The translations under genes and the position numbers were made by a program. Source: Synergistaceae bacterium (lineage in GTDB: Bacteria; Synergistota; Synergistia; Synergistales; Aminobacteriaceae). From it: 33,213 nucleotides of DNA. The stretch lies in the NCBI GenBank assembly GCA_018436725.1, contig JAHDKT010000091.1, positions 1 through 33,213 of the forward strand, read 5' to 3'. Positions 14,894 through 23,199 of this stretch are shown piece after piece. The notes below the pieces were generated by a model, which saw only the letters and a program-made list of their open reading frames with translations, was not told the origin of the DNA and did no database searches. Numbering within the stretch: the first letter of the stretch is position 1; every line of letters starts with the position of its first letter.

Positions 14894-17179
14894 TTACGAC
14901 CTTCCTCCGGAAGAGTGCCTGCGAGGCCCGCCGCCCCCGCCTCCGGGTCTGCGGTCGCCCCTTCCGCCTCCGTCCCGGGGTCTTTCCCGTTCCGGCTGCG
15001 GGTTGTTCTTGTTCGCCTCGGCAAGCGCCGCGATCATGCTCTCCCGCTCTTTCTCGGCCGGAAGCACGTCCGAAAGCCCCTCTTCCGCAATGCGGCTCTC
15101 GTTGTCGAGGATACGTCGACGCGTCAGGTTGGTGCGCCCCATGTCGTCGATCTCCTTGACCATGACGAGCACCTTGTCGCCGACCTTGAAGACGTCCTCC
15201 ACCTTCGGAATACGGTGCGTGCTCACTTCGCTCACGTGGAGCAGTCCTTCCTTGCCGGGGAGGCATTCAATGAAGACGCCGAAGGTCATGAGGCGTGTGA
15301 CCGTGCCGAGGTAGACCTCTCCGGCCTCAAGGTCCTTCGTGAGCCCCCGGATGATGGAGAGGGCCTCGTTCACCTTCTCCTGCGAAGAACCTCCGATGTA
15401 GATCTCTCCGCTGTCCTCGACGTTGATCTTGACTCCCGTCTTCTGGGTGATGCCGCGGATGATCTTGCCGCCGGGGCCGATGACGTCCCGGATCTTCTCC
15501 GGGTCGATAGTGGTCATGAAGATTCTGGGGGCGTTGGTGGAAAGCTCCGCCGGCGAGGGTATCGCCGCTTCCATGCTGTCGAGAATCCGCATTCTCGCCG
15601 CGCGCGCCTGAGAGAGCGCCTGCTCGAGGATCGCCCTGGTTATTCCGCCGGCCTTGTTGTCCATCTGGAGCGCGGTCACGCCGTCGCGCGTGCCGGCGAC
15701 CTTGAAGTCCATATCGCCGAAGTGGTCTTCAAGCCCCTGGATATCCGTGAGCACCGCGACCTTCTCACCTTCTTTGATAAGCCCCATCGCGATTCCGGCG
15801 ACATGCTTCTTCATCGGAACTCCGGCGTCCATGAGGGCGAGGCTGCCGCCGCAGATGGAGGCCTGCGAGCTGGAGCCGTTGGATTCAAGAATATCGGAGA
15901 CGACGCGCATCACGTAGGGGAAGTCGGCCTCTTCGGGGATCATGGAGCGAAGCGCGCGCTCGGCGAGCGCGCCGTGGCCGATCTCGCGCCGCCCGGGTCC
16001 CCTCATTGGACGGACCTCTCCGACGGAGAACGGAGGGAAGTTATAGTGCAGGATGAACCGTTTGGCCGGCTCGTCCTGTTTCAGGCCGTCGAGGATCTGG
16101 TCGTCGACGCCCATCATTCCGAGCGTCGTGACCACGAGCGCCTGCGTCTCGCCGCGCGTGAAGAGCGCGGAACCGTGTACCCTCGGAAGAACCCCAGTCT
16201 CGCAGGTGATCTTTCGGAGTTCGTCCATCCGGCGACCGTCGGCGCGCGTTCTTTCATCGACGATGAGCGAGCGCATCGTCTTCTTCACCATCTCGTCGAT
16301 GAGCCCGCCGATGTAGTCGCCGCTTTCGGGACACTCCTCCCGGAAGCGCTCTAGAAGCTTGTCCCTGGCTGCGGATATCGCGTCGCCGCGGGGCTTCTTC
16401 TCATGTATCATCACCGCGTCGCGGATCTCCCCCGCAAGGTTCTCCGCCGCCCACGCGTCGATGTCGGGGAAGGAGGGGGGCGGCGGAAGCATAAGCTTTT
16501 CGCGGCCTACGGCGGCACGCATCTCGTTGAACAGACCGACGATCTTTTTAATTTCGTTCTGCGCCAACTCCAGGGCGTCGACAAGAAGCTCCTCGGAGAT
16601 CTCCTTAGAGCCGCACTCGACCATCGTCACGCCGTCGAGATGGCCTGCGACGAGAAGGTCGAGGGTAGATTCGAGCATCTGCTCCTCGGTAGGGTTCACC
16701 ACGAACTCGTCGCCGAGACGTCCGATTCTGACGGCGCCCACAGGGCCTCCCCAGGGGATGTCGGAAATAGTCAGAGCGGCGGAGGCGGCGTTGATCGCAA
16801 GGACGTTGGGCGGGTTGACCTGGTCTACGGAGAGGACCGTCGAGACCACATGGACGTCGTAGCGCATCGACTCATCGAAGAGCGACCGGATGGAGCGGTC
16901 CACCATCCGGCAGCTCAGGATGGCCGTTTCGGAAGGCCTGCCTTCGCGCTTGATAAAGCCGCCGGGGATCTTCCCCGCGGAGTAAAATCGTTCTTCGAAA
17001 TCGACAAGCAGCGGGAAAAAATCGATCCCGGTGCGCGGTTTTTCGGTGATGCAGGCTGTCGTCAGCACAGTCGTTTCTCCATGCGTGGCCACCACCGCGC
17101 CGCCGGCCTGCTTCGCTACTTTTCCTGTGGAAAACTCCAGAGGACGGCCTCCGATTTCTACTGAAAACGTCATTTCCAT
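14894..17179 (-). CDS. pnp: Polyribonucleotide nucleotidyltransferase (PNPase)
   Basis: The 761-residue enzyme has two RNase PH-like domains (about 1-140 and 310-540) separated by an all-helical domain. A KH domain (about 550-610, IRDVIGPGGKIIRGI) and an S1 domain (about 620-690, GEVYLGTVTRLMTFGVF) follow. The C-terminal tail is unusually rich in Gly and Arg and is probably disordered and RNA-binding. PNPase degrades RNA 3' to 5' using phosphate. I chose ATG at 17179 because GGAGG lies nine bases upstream; codons above it cover that site. It follows rpsO, the classic rpsO-pnp order, with an intrinsic terminator between. Confidence 0.98.
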   Translation of the reverse strand: MEMTFSVEIGGRPLEFSTGKVAKQAGGAVVATHGETTVLTTACITEKPRTGIDFFPLLVDFEERFYSAGKIPGGFIKREGRPSETAILSCRMVDRSIRSLFDESMRYDVHVVSTVLSVDQVNPPNVLAINAASAALTISDIPWGGPVGAVRIGRLGDEFVVNPTEEQMLESTLDLLVAGHLDGVTMVECGSKEISEELLVDALELAQNEIKKIVGLFNEMRAAVGREKLMLPPPPSFPDIDAWAAENLAGEIRDAVMIHEKKPRGDAISAARDKLLERFREECPESGDYIGGLIDEMVKKTMRSLIVDERTRADGRRMDELRKITCETGVLPRVHGSALFTRGETQALVVTTLGMMGVDDQILDGLKQDEPAKRFILHYNFPPFSVGEVRPMRGPGRREIGHGALAERALRSMIPEEADFPYVMRVVSDILESNGSSSQASICGGSLALMDAGVPMKKHVAGIAMGLIKEGEKVAVLTDIQGLEDHFGDMDFKVAGTRDGVTALQMDNKAGGITRAILEQALSQARAARMRILDSMEAAIPSPAELSTNAPRIFMTTIDPEKIRDVIGPGGKIIRGITQKTGVKINVEDSGEIYIGGSSQEKVNEALSIIRGLTKDLEAGEVYLGTVTRLMTFGVFIECLPGKEGLLHVSEVSTHRIPKVEDVFKVGDKVLVMVKEIDDMGRTNLTRRRILDNESRIAEEGLSDVLPAEKERESMIAALAEANKNNPQPERERPRDGGGRGDRRPGGGGGGPRRHSSGGRS

Positions 17180-17245
17180 ATACTTCTTCCTCCTCAATAT
17201 TCAGCTCATTTTTTTGTATGCGGAGTAAGAATACCACAATCGAAC

Positions 17246-17277
17246 AAAAAAAGTGCGAGGACTTTTCGTCCCCGCAC
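17246..17277 (-). terminator. Intrinsic terminator between rpsO and pnp
   Basis: On the minus strand GTGCGGGGAC pairs with GTCCTCGCAC (one G-U) around a short loop and is followed by TTTTTTT. It lies 17-49 bases after the rpsO stop. E. coli has a comparable rpsO-pnp terminator with partial readthrough. No strong separate pnp promoter is visible in 17180-17245, so partial readthrough is likely here too. Confidence 0.88.
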
Positions 17278-17294
17278 CGGAAATCGACCTTTTT

Positions 17295-17561
17295 TCAGTG
17301 ACGCAGACCGAGTCTCTCGATAAGCGTTCTGTAGCGGTTGAAATCCTTGTCCTTCAGATAACGCAGAAGTCTGCGGCGTTTGCCGACCATCTTCAGAAGG
17401 CCTCTGCGCGAATGAAAGTCCTTCGTGTGGATCTTGAGATGCTCGGTAAGCTCGCGGATACGCTGCGTAAGCATCGCCACCTGGACCTCCGGAGAGCCGG
17501 TATCGGTCGTGTGCACCCGATATTCAGCGATAATACCCTGTTTTTTTTCTCCCTGCAACAT
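17295..17561 (-). CDS. rpsO: 30S ribosomal protein S15
   Basis: The 88-residue protein aligns over its full length with S15, including the 16S-binding face ([24 protein letters not shown]) and C-terminal helix ([13 protein letters not shown]). I chose ATG at 17561 rather than the ATG two codons earlier because GAGGTG lies seven bases from it; the earlier ATG would be only about one base from the binding site. It is the first gene of rpsO-pnp-dut and has a clear promoter. Confidence 0.97.
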   Translation of the reverse strand: MLQGEKKQGIIAEYRVHTTDTGSPEVQVAMLTQRIRELTEHLKIHTKDFHSRRGLLKMVGKRRRLLRYLKDKDFNRYRTLIERLGLRH

Positions 17562-17637
17562 GTACATTCACCTCGTAGATAGAATCCCGAAACTCAGAAT
17601 GGCGCTCTCGCGCGTATCCGGGTAAGGGTCGGCAGTA

Positions 17638-17666
17638 ATACTATCATCTTGTGTAAAATAAAGCAA
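17638..17666 (-). promoter_or_regulatory. rpsO promoter
   Basis: On the minus strand -35 TTGCTT (17661-17666), a 17-base spacer and -10 TAGTAT (17638-17643) are present; the -10 is preceded by TGA (extended -10). The resulting leader is about 70 bases. Confidence 0.75.
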
Positions 17667-17743
17667 ATCATCACGTTCGCCCCTCGGTAACGGTTTTTTT
17701 TCAGCGAAATTTCAGAGAGCGAAAAAAACGTCTAATCCTGGAC

Positions 17744-17772
17744 TCGACTTTTAATTCTCGATGTGCTTTAAT
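17744..17772 (+). promoter_or_regulatory. Candidate promoter of the response regulator gene
   Basis: On the plus strand TCGACT (17744-17749), a 17-base spacer and TTTAAT (17767-17772) preceded by TGC (extended -10) lie about 50 bases upstream of the start codon. The -35 match is moderate. Confidence 0.5.
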
Positions 17773-17820
17773 CCTTTTGCTCGTTGTAACCGGTACTTTT
17801 CTTTGAATGGAGGTAAGTTT

Positions 17821-18498
17821 ATGTCCGTACTCATCATCGAGGACAACAGAGATCTTGTGCAGGTGCTCGCCGAAGTCTTCAATGAAAACGGTTTTTCCGT
17901 CGAGAGCGCGCATACCGGCGAAGAGGGACTTGAAAAAGCCCTGTTTTCACGATTCGACTGCATCATATTGGATATCGGCCTCCCTGGAATCGACGGGTTT
18001 CAAGTTCTGGAGGCATACAGAGACGAAGGGGGTTCTTCGCCGGTGCTCATTCTTTCCGCCCGGGACTCCGTGGAGGACAAAGTGGAGGGATTCAACCGCG
18101 GAGCCGACGACTACATGGTGAAACCTTTCGATTCGAGAGAGCTTGTCGTACGAGTCAGATCGCTCGCCCGAAGGGCTGCGGACAAGCAGACTCCTCTTCT
18201 CGTCTGCGGACGCCTGATGCTCGACCCCGTGACGAGAGAATGCCGTGCCGACGGTGTTCCTGTGCACCTTCGGCGCCGGGAGTTCGACATTCTCGAGGCG
18301 TTGCTTCGTCACGCGAATCAGGTGTTCACGCGGGAACGGATGGTCGCGTCCGTCTGGAAGAGAGAGTACGACGGAAGGAGCAACGTAGTCGACGTGCATG
18401 TGAAATATCTCAGAGACAAACTGCGCCCGTACGGTTTCGATACGTCTATAGAGACTGTTCGCGGGGTAGGTTATAAAATACGCTGTCCGGAGCAGTAA
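17821..18498 (+). CDS. OmpR/PhoB-family response regulator
   Basis: The 225-residue protein has an N-terminal receiver domain with acidic pair E7-D8, phospho-acceptor D51 (CIILDIGLPGIDGF), S79 and K101 (YMVKPFD). A C-terminal winged-helix DNA-binding domain (about 125-222) carries RREFDILEALLRH, VDVHVKYLRDKL and RGVGYKI. It would be phosphorylated by a sensor kinase and bind DNA as a dimer. ATG at 17821 has GGAGG seven bases upstream; the 20 extra codons of the longer frame cover the ribosome site and promoter. No histidine kinase gene is adjacent on either side, so it is an orphan here. It is one of only two complete plus-strand genes in the window. Its target is unknown; the convergent degP neighbour is a guess only. 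Confidence 0.95.
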   Translation: MSVLIIEDNRDLVQVLAEVFNENGFSVESAHTGEEGLEKALFSRFDCIILDIGLPGIDGFQVLEAYRDEGGSSPVLILSARDSVEDKVEGFNRGADDYMVKPFDSRELVVRVRSLARRAADKQTPLLVCGRLMLDPVTRECRADGVPVHLRRREFDILEALLRHANQVFTRERMVASVWKREYDGRSNVVDVHVKYLRDKLRPYGFDTSIETVRGVGYKIRCPEQ

Positions 18499-18560
18499 AA
18501 AACGGCGACAGCGTTACTGCGAAAGATTCGGAGAATCCGACCGCCCGCACCTCGGAATCG

Positions 18561-18592
18561 AAAAAAAAACGCCCCCCGTATTCGGGGGGCGT
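18561..18592 (-). terminator. Intrinsic terminator of degP
   Basis: On the minus strand a very strong hairpin, ACGCCCCCC paired with GGGGGGCGT around a six-base loop, is followed by TTTTTTTTT. It lies 23 bases after the degP stop. On the plus strand the same hairpin follows the response regulator but has only TTGCATC after it, so it is weaker in that direction. Confidence 0.92.
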
Positions 18593-18614
18593 TGCATCGT
18601 GCCAACTTCCGGAC

Positions 18615-20033
18615 TTACTGACGACTGCGGATAGAGACGAAGAACGTCCTGGAATCGCGCATCACGAGCAGGACCACTGAGTTGCTCTTGACATCGACCT
18701 TGTCGAGATCGGAAAGGCCCGAAAGCCTGACTCCGTTCACCTCGAGGAGAACATCGTTCTCTCGGATACCCGCCCTTTGCGCCATGGAGCCGTCCTCGAC
18801 CGAGGTCACCAGCACGCCCTCGTCCTTCCGAAGGTTATTCTGCTTCTGTACGTCGTCCGTCATCGGGGCGACTTCCATCCCGAGCGTCTTGAGCACCTTG
18901 GAGCCCCCGTCCCTGGATGCGGCTTGGCGCTCGTTGCCGGGCATTTCCCCGAGGGTCACGTCGACCTTGGTGTTTTTTTTCTGACGGACGATGCTCAGTG
19001 TAACCTTGTCTCCGGCAAGCTTCTGACGGATCTTCATAACGAATTCCTGGTGGTTCTTCACGCTGTTGCCGTCGACTTCCAGAATCACGTCGCCGCGCTG
19101 CAGACCCGCTTTCTCGGCAGGGGAGTCGCGAAGGACGTCGCTTACCACCGCGCCGTTCTCCTCCGTCACGCCGTATGCTTCGGCGAACTCCTTGGTAAGG
19201 GGCTGGATGTACACGCCGAGCCAGCCTCTCTTGACCCTGCCGAACTCGATGAGGTCGTTCATCACCTGCTTCGCCATGTTGACCGGAACGGCGAAGCCTA
19301 TACCCTGCGCGAACGGTACGATGGCCGTGTTTATCCCGACGACTTCACCCTTGAGGTTAAGCAAGGGGCCGCCGCTGTTGCCCGGGTTGATCGCGGCGTC
19401 GGTCTGTAGGAATCCGTCGAAGTTCACGTTTCCTGCGTGGATGCTTCTGTTCTTCGCGGAGACCACGCCGACCGTGACCGTATGTTCGAGTCCGAACGGG
19501 TTGCCTATCGCGACCACCCACTCGCCGACCTCCGTCTTGTCGGAATCGCCGAGTTCGAGAACGGGGAGACCGTTGCCTTCGATCTTGATGACCGCCAGAT
19601 CGAACGTAGGATCCTTTCCGAGGACCTTCGCCTCGAACGTTCTTCCGTCGGAGAACGTCACTGTGATCTTGTCGGCGCCGTCGATGACATGGTTATTGGT
19701 GATGATATGCCCATCCTTCGAGACTATGAACCCGGAACCTCTGCCCTTCATCGGTACGGTCCTGGAGAAATTCCGGAACTCCTCCCCGAAGAACTGGCGG
19801 AAGAACGGATCGTTGGCGAACGGATGGACGGAACGCGTCACAGTGGCTTCCACATCGATGTTCACCACTGCGGGTGAAAGTTCCCTGGCGATTTTAGCAA
19901 CAGGGTTTCCGGTGAAAGGATCCTGGGCGAACGCGGCGTGCGTGGTCGAAACCGAAGAAACGAGAAGCGCGAGCATCGCGAGAAGAATTTTCCCGGATAT
20001 GAAGAACTGAAGAGCGTGTTTTGAAGATTTCAT
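18615..20033 (-). CDS. degP: Periplasmic serine protease, DegP/HtrA family
   Basis: The 472-residue product has an N-terminal signal peptide (hydrophobic 14-33, cleavage near AFA). A trypsin-like domain carries the catalytic triad H115 (TNNHV), D145 (FDLAVIK) and S220 (NPGNSGGPL). Two PDZ domains follow (about 265-355 and 380-470). It degrades or refolds damaged envelope proteins. ATG at 20033 has GGAGGTG seven bases upstream. It lies 91 bases after the Lgt-family gene on the same strand; I see no clear sigma-70 promoter in the gap, though a perfect 12-base palindrome is there. A strong terminator follows, convergent with the response regulator. Confidence 0.96.
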   Translation of the reverse strand: MKSSKHALQFFISGKILLAMLALLVSSVSTTHAAFAQDPFTGNPVAKIARELSPAVVNIDVEATVTRSVHPFANDPFFRQFFGEEFRNFSRTVPMKGRGSGFIVSKDGHIITNNHVIDGADKITVTFSDGRTFEAKVLGKDPTFDLAVIKIEGNGLPVLELGDSDKTEVGEWVVAIGNPFGLEHTVTVGVVSAKNRSIHAGNVNFDGFLQTDAAINPGNSGGPLLNLKGEVVGINTAIVPFAQGIGFAVPVNMAKQVMNDLIEFGRVKRGWLGVYIQPLTKEFAEAYGVTEENGAVVSDVLRDSPAEKAGLQRGDVILEVDGNSVKNHQEFVMKIRQKLAGDKVTLSIVRQKKNTKVDVTLGEMPGNERQAASRDGGSKVLKTLGMEVAPMTDDVQKQNNLRKDEGVLVTSVEDGSMAQRAGIRENDVLLEVNGVRLSGLSDLDKVDVKSNSVVLLVMRDSRTFFVSIRSRQ

Positions 20034-20104
20034 GGCGTGTCACCTCCGTATCAAGATGCTCATATTTTATGCTTCCGGCGTACGGAGACATCGTTTTTTT
20101 TACC

Positions 20105-20116
20105 TATCCATGGATA
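20105..20116. repeat. Perfect 12-bp palindrome upstream of degP
   Basis: TATCCATGGATA lies in the 91-base gap between the Lgt-family gene and degP. A perfect dyad in a short promoter-sized gap could be an operator, but a 12-base palindrome may also occur by chance. Confidence 0.3.
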
Positions 20117-20124
20117 CGCATTTC

Positions 20125-20907
20125 TTATAAACTTCGTATACACTTTTTTCTCCGGAAGATGGAATAGGCCAGCCAGAACAGGCTCGTCCCGAGCACAATC
20201 AGAAGAATCGTGCGGTTGGTCTGCAGCCCGATACGTGAAAACTCGCTCCGGTAAGGGTCTACAGCCAAGCGCAACAGGGAGTAGAGCGTCGCGAAAAGCG
20301 GGCACAGGACGGCGCCCTCCACTCTCCGGTCGTTGTGATATCCAAGCCACGCCGATTCCGTCCATTGGAGAAACGCTGCGATGAAGAGCGCGCCGAACGA
20401 GTAGTAAAGCTGCGTCGGATGGCGTAGAAACCCGAAAACATCGGACGGGAAGCGCACTCCCCAAGGGAGAGTCGTCTCCACTCCCGAGCAGCAGCCGTTC
20501 AGAAAACACCCCCAACGCCCTATCGCGACGGTGAGCGCGGCGGGAAGGGCTGCGGCGTCGACGATCTTCCAGTACGGAACGCCTCTGAGCCGCGAGTAGA
20601 CGAGAGCCGCCGCGCCAGCGCCCAGAAACGCCGGGACTGCGGAAAGGCCTCCCTCCCAGATCCTGAGGATCTTCAGAGGATCGGCGCTGTACACCGGCCA
20701 GGAGTCGAAGACGCTCCCCGCGCGAGCGCCGAGAAGCATACCCAGGAAAGCCCAGATGATAACCGAACGGGCGTCATCGTCGTCGACTCCGTAACGAAAC
20801 GTCATTCTGCGCCGAGAAAGGGTCACGGCCGCAGTCAAAGCCAAGGTCCACAGCAGATAGTAGCTGTGGACCGGGGTATCGCCGATATAAAAGAGCACCG
20901 GGTACAT
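20125..20907 (-). CDS. lgt: Lgt-family protein (prolipoprotein diacylglyceryl transferase-like)
   Basis: The 260-residue membrane protein has about seven hydrophobic segments and the Lgt layout: N-terminal MYPVLFYIGDTPVHSYYLLW, EGGLS, then GRWGCFLNG, PWGVRFPS and RHPTQLY. Lgt transfers diacylglycerol from phosphatidylglycerol to the lipobox cysteine of prolipoproteins. The Arg and Asn of the signature (GRxG..FxN) are present. However, the segment after EGGLS reads AVPAFLGA, where most Lgt proteins have HGG (His103 in E. coli) or YGG. It may be a divergent true Lgt or a paralog with another role. ATG at 20907 overlaps the jag stop by one base (TGATG); the longer upstream frame runs antiparallel to jag coding logic and is rejected. 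Confidence 0.8.
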   Translation of the reverse strand: MYPVLFYIGDTPVHSYYLLWTLALTAAVTLSRRRMTFRYGVDDDDARSVIIWAFLGMLLGARAGSVFDSWPVYSADPLKILRIWEGGLSAVPAFLGAGAAALVYSRLRGVPYWKIVDAAALPAALTVAIGRWGCFLNGCCSGVETTLPWGVRFPSDVFGFLRHPTQLYYSFGALFIAAFLQWTESAWLGYHNDRRVEGAVLCPLFATLYSLLRLAVDPYRSEFSRIGLQTNRTILLIVLGTSLFWLAYSIFRRKKCIRSL

Positions 20908-21557
20908 CAGGATCCCTTTCGAGGAGTTTTTCCGCCGTAGGCGCTTCTGCGGAGCGGGTAGATAACGACCTTCCGCGAGGGGGATTCTCCGACGGATCTG
21001 GTTTCCACATCGGGGCTGTCCTTCAGCGTGAGGTGGACGATTCGGCGCTCCCAGCTCGTCATGGGTTCGAGATGCGCGGGTCTGCCTTTTCGGGCGCATT
21101 TTCGCGCCGCGGCGAGGGCAAGACGCTGGAGACTCAGCTCACGGCGCTCTCTGTACCCGTCGCTGTCGAGGACGATGCGCCGCCCTTCGTCGACGCCCCT
21201 GGCGACAAGATTAAGAAGATACTCCATGGACTTGAGCGTTTCGCCGTACTTCCCGATGATGATTCCGGCATCGGGACCGGAGAGGTTGATTCTGTTATCC
21301 TCGGCTATTTCCGAGGTGATATGCATTTCCATCATCCCGAGCAGACTATCGATTATGTTTCTGCCTCTGAGAAGATGAAGAGGCGCCAACGGACGCACCT
21401 CCACGCGCAGCTTCCTGCCGAGAAGGCCGAAGAAGCTCTTTTCTTCCTCGATGACCTTGACGGCCACATCGGCCGGATCAAGATCCCACGTCGCGGCGGC
21501 GCTTTTTTTGGCCTCCTCCACAGAAGCTACATCGAGAATAAGTATGTCGTCGTTCAC
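20907..21557 (-). CDS. jag: Jag/KhpB RNA-binding protein (Jag_N-KH-R3H)
   Basis: The 216-residue protein has an N-terminal Jag domain (1-52, SFFGLLGRK), a KH domain (about 80-145, with IIIGKYGETLKSMEYLL) and a C-terminal R3H domain (PMTSWERRIVHLTL). Homologs bind RNA and affect cell elongation and envelope growth, and the gene is typically next to yidC. I chose GTG at 21557 because AGGAGG lies six bases upstream and the Jag domain begins there; the 31 residues above it are unlike the family. It is 180 bases after yidC, with two strong hairpins in the gap, and is coupled to the Lgt-family gene. Confidence 0.94.
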   Translation of the reverse strand: MNDDILILDVASVEEAKKSAAATWDLDPADVAVKVIEEEKSFFGLLGRKLRVEVRPLAPLHLLRGRNIIDSLLGMMEMHITSEIAEDNRINLSGPDAGIIIGKYGETLKSMEYLLNLVARGVDEGRRIVLDSDGYRERRELSLQRLALAAARKCARKGRPAHLEPMTSWERRIVHLTLKDSPDVETRSVGESPSRKVVIYPLRRSAYGGKTPRKGS

Positions 21558-21663
21558 AACAATCCTCCTTCCGTTCAGAGAATCTTCCGGAAGCCGGTCC
21601 CTCCGTCCCGCCTCTGGGGGAATAAAGGGCGGACAGGGGAGCGGCTTCACTCCGCACGACCGA

Positions 21664-21724
21664 GGCGGACGCCCGGATTTCGGGACGTCCGCCCGCCGGC
21701 TTGACGCTCCGTATTCGCGGAGCG
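21664..21724 (-). repeat. Two GC-rich stem-loops in the yidC-jag gap
   Basis: On the minus strand CGCTCCG...CGGAGCG (21705-21724) is followed by an 11-pair hairpin GGCGGACG...CGTCCGCC (21664-21693). Neither has a U-run after it. They may slow decay or mark an RNA processing site between yidC and jag, giving different mRNA levels for the two parts of the operon. Confidence 0.55.
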
Positions 21725-21737
21725 GACACGTTGCAGT

Positions 21738-22526
21738 CTAGTCTCCGCTCTTGTTCGGTTTATCCTTCAACAACACCGGCTTCTGCTGCATCTCAGCCTT
21801 CGTCTTCCGCGACATGCTCAGCTGCTGCACCACTCCGAGAAGAGACGATACCCCCCAGTACAGGAGGACGCCGCCCGGAAGACTGAGGCAGATGAATGTG
21901 AGGAAGAGCGGCATGAACCAGTTCATCATCGCCATCTGCGGATTGCCGCTCGCGGTGAGCTGCTGCTGGTACCATGTCAGGAAGCCTATCCCGAGGAGGA
22001 GCAGAAGATTGGGAAGATAGACCGAAATGTTCAGCAGTGCGAAGGGATTCGCCATAAGGCCGTAGAGGACGGTCATTATGCCGAGCTGGTCCTTCTCGAC
22101 AGTCAGCTTGAGAGCCTCGCCGAGCGTGGTGAGCACCGAACCGTCGAGCCGTATCCACAGGAAGGAGACGCCCGAAAAGTCGTAGTTGGTGAGAACCTGG
22201 TAAAGAAGGATGAAGACGGGCAACTGGACAAGAAGAGGCAGACACCCGGCGGCGGGATTTACCTTGTTCTCCTTGTAGAGGGCCATCATCTCGCGGTTGA
22301 GCGTTTCCTTGTCGTCCTTGAACTTCTCCTGGAGCATCTTGATGCGCGGCTGGAGCTTCTGCATCTTCTGCATGCTCGTCATCTGCTTCTTCGTGAGGGG
22401 GTGCAGCAACAAACGGACAATCAGCGTCAGCGCGATGATCGCCAAACCCCAAGACCCGGTGAAGCCGTGCACAAGCTCCATCAGCTTCATCATAAGGTCC
22501 CCGCCCATCTTCCAAATTGAACCCAC
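21738..22526 (-). CDS. yidC: Membrane protein insertase YidC (short form)
   Basis: The 262-residue protein is the conserved Oxa1/YidC core without the large periplasmic domain of Gram-negative YidC. It has about five membrane segments. The conserved groove arginine is in TLIVRLLLHPLTKKQ, the cytoplasmic coiled-coil hairpin follows, and NPAAGCLPLLVQLPVFILLY matches the family. It inserts and folds membrane proteins alone or with SecYEG. The start is GTG at 22526, overlapping the yidD stop by one base (TAGTG), with AAGGATGG as a modest binding site, so translation is probably coupled. No lipobox is present, unlike some Gram-positive SpoIIIJ proteins. Confidence 0.96.
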   Translation of the reverse strand: MGSIWKMGGDLMMKLMELVHGFTGSWGLAIIALTLIVRLLLHPLTKKQMTSMQKMQKLQPRIKMLQEKFKDDKETLNREMMALYKENKVNPAAGCLPLLVQLPVFILLYQVLTNYDFSGVSFLWIRLDGSVLTTLGEALKLTVEKDQLGIMTVLYGLMANPFALLNISVYLPNLLLLLGIGFLTWYQQQLTASGNPQMAMMNWFMPLFLTFICLSLPGGVLLYWGVSSLLGVVQQLSMSRKTKAEMQQKPVLLKDKPNKSGD

Positions 22527-22798
22527 TATAGATCACCATCCTTGAACGAATAAACCCCGCGCTCCTCTTTTCGAGCCGCCGGCGGTACGGGATCGTACCC
22601 ACCGGGGTGCCACGGGGCGCACTTGCTAAGCCGTACCAGCGTAAAACATATCCCCTTCAGAAAACCATGAGCGGAAAGCGCGTCCATCGCATATTGAGAG
22701 CACGTCGGATAGAATCTGCAGTTATGCCCCAGAAGGGGCGATATGAGAAGCCGGTATCCGCGAATAATTTGGATACCGATCCATGCTGCGGGCGTCAT
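22526..22798 (-). CDS. yidD: Membrane protein insertion efficiency factor YidD
   Basis: The 90-residue protein has the family core: IRGYRLLISPLLGHNCRFYP followed by TCSQYAMDAL and then SKCAPWHPGGYDPVP, with the conserved cysteines. It is an amphipathic membrane-associated protein that assists YidC. I chose ATG at 22798 because it overlaps the rnpA stop as ATGA and matches the usual N-terminus; the 16 residues of the longer frame lie within rnpA and are unlike the family. It sits between rnpA and yidC as in most bacteria. Confidence 0.95.
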   Translation of the reverse strand: MTPAAWIGIQIIRGYRLLISPLLGHNCRFYPTCSQYAMDALSAHGFLKGICFTLVRLSKCAPWHPGGYDPVPPAARKEERGVYSFKDGDL

Positions 22799-23196
22799 CT
22801 CTCTTGCAATCCCTCCGACGGTTCGTCCCAGTTCGCTCCCGGCCATTCCGGCTCAAGAAATCCTCCTCCTTCGAGAAGACGGGCAAGTTCTTCGTAGACC
22901 GCTTTCGAGTCCGCCCGCATTCCCGCACCGCTGAGAGCCGCTACACACCATACCCCTTGCCGCATCCAGGGCAGCAGTCTGCGAAAGCCCTCTTTCAATA
23001 CTCTCCGGCCTCTGTTCCGGTCGTGGGATTTCCCCTGCCGTTTTCCCACGGCCATCCCGATCCGGGTACGTCCGTCCTCCGCCTTCATAAACAGCAACCG
23101 CACCAGTACGCCTCTCAGCCGATCACCGGTGCGGAAGACACTATCGAACTCCCACCCTCTTCGAAGGCGCGAAGACCGAGGAAAAAAAAATCTCAA
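22795..23196 (-). CDS. rnpA: Ribonuclease P protein component, TTG start
   Basis: The 133-residue basic protein has the RNase P signature (DRNRGRRVLKEGFRR) and the N-terminal WEFDSVFRTGDRLRG element. It binds the RNA subunit that cleaves tRNA 5' leaders. The only plausible start is TTG at 23196, three bases after the rpmH stop; the frame is closed by that region upstream, and the next ATG is inside the fold. The binding site is poor (AGGAGAAAGGG about 30 bases upstream inside rpmH), so translation probably depends on ribosomes finishing rpmH. This keeps RnpA well below L34. Confidence 0.93.
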   Translation of the reverse strand: MRFFFPRSSRLRRGWEFDSVFRTGDRLRGVLVRLLFMKAEDGRTRIGMAVGKRQGKSHDRNRGRRVLKEGFRRLLPWMRQGVWCVAALSGAGMRADSKAVYEELARLLEGGGFLEPEWPGANWDEPSEGLQER

Positions 23197-23199
23197 GGA

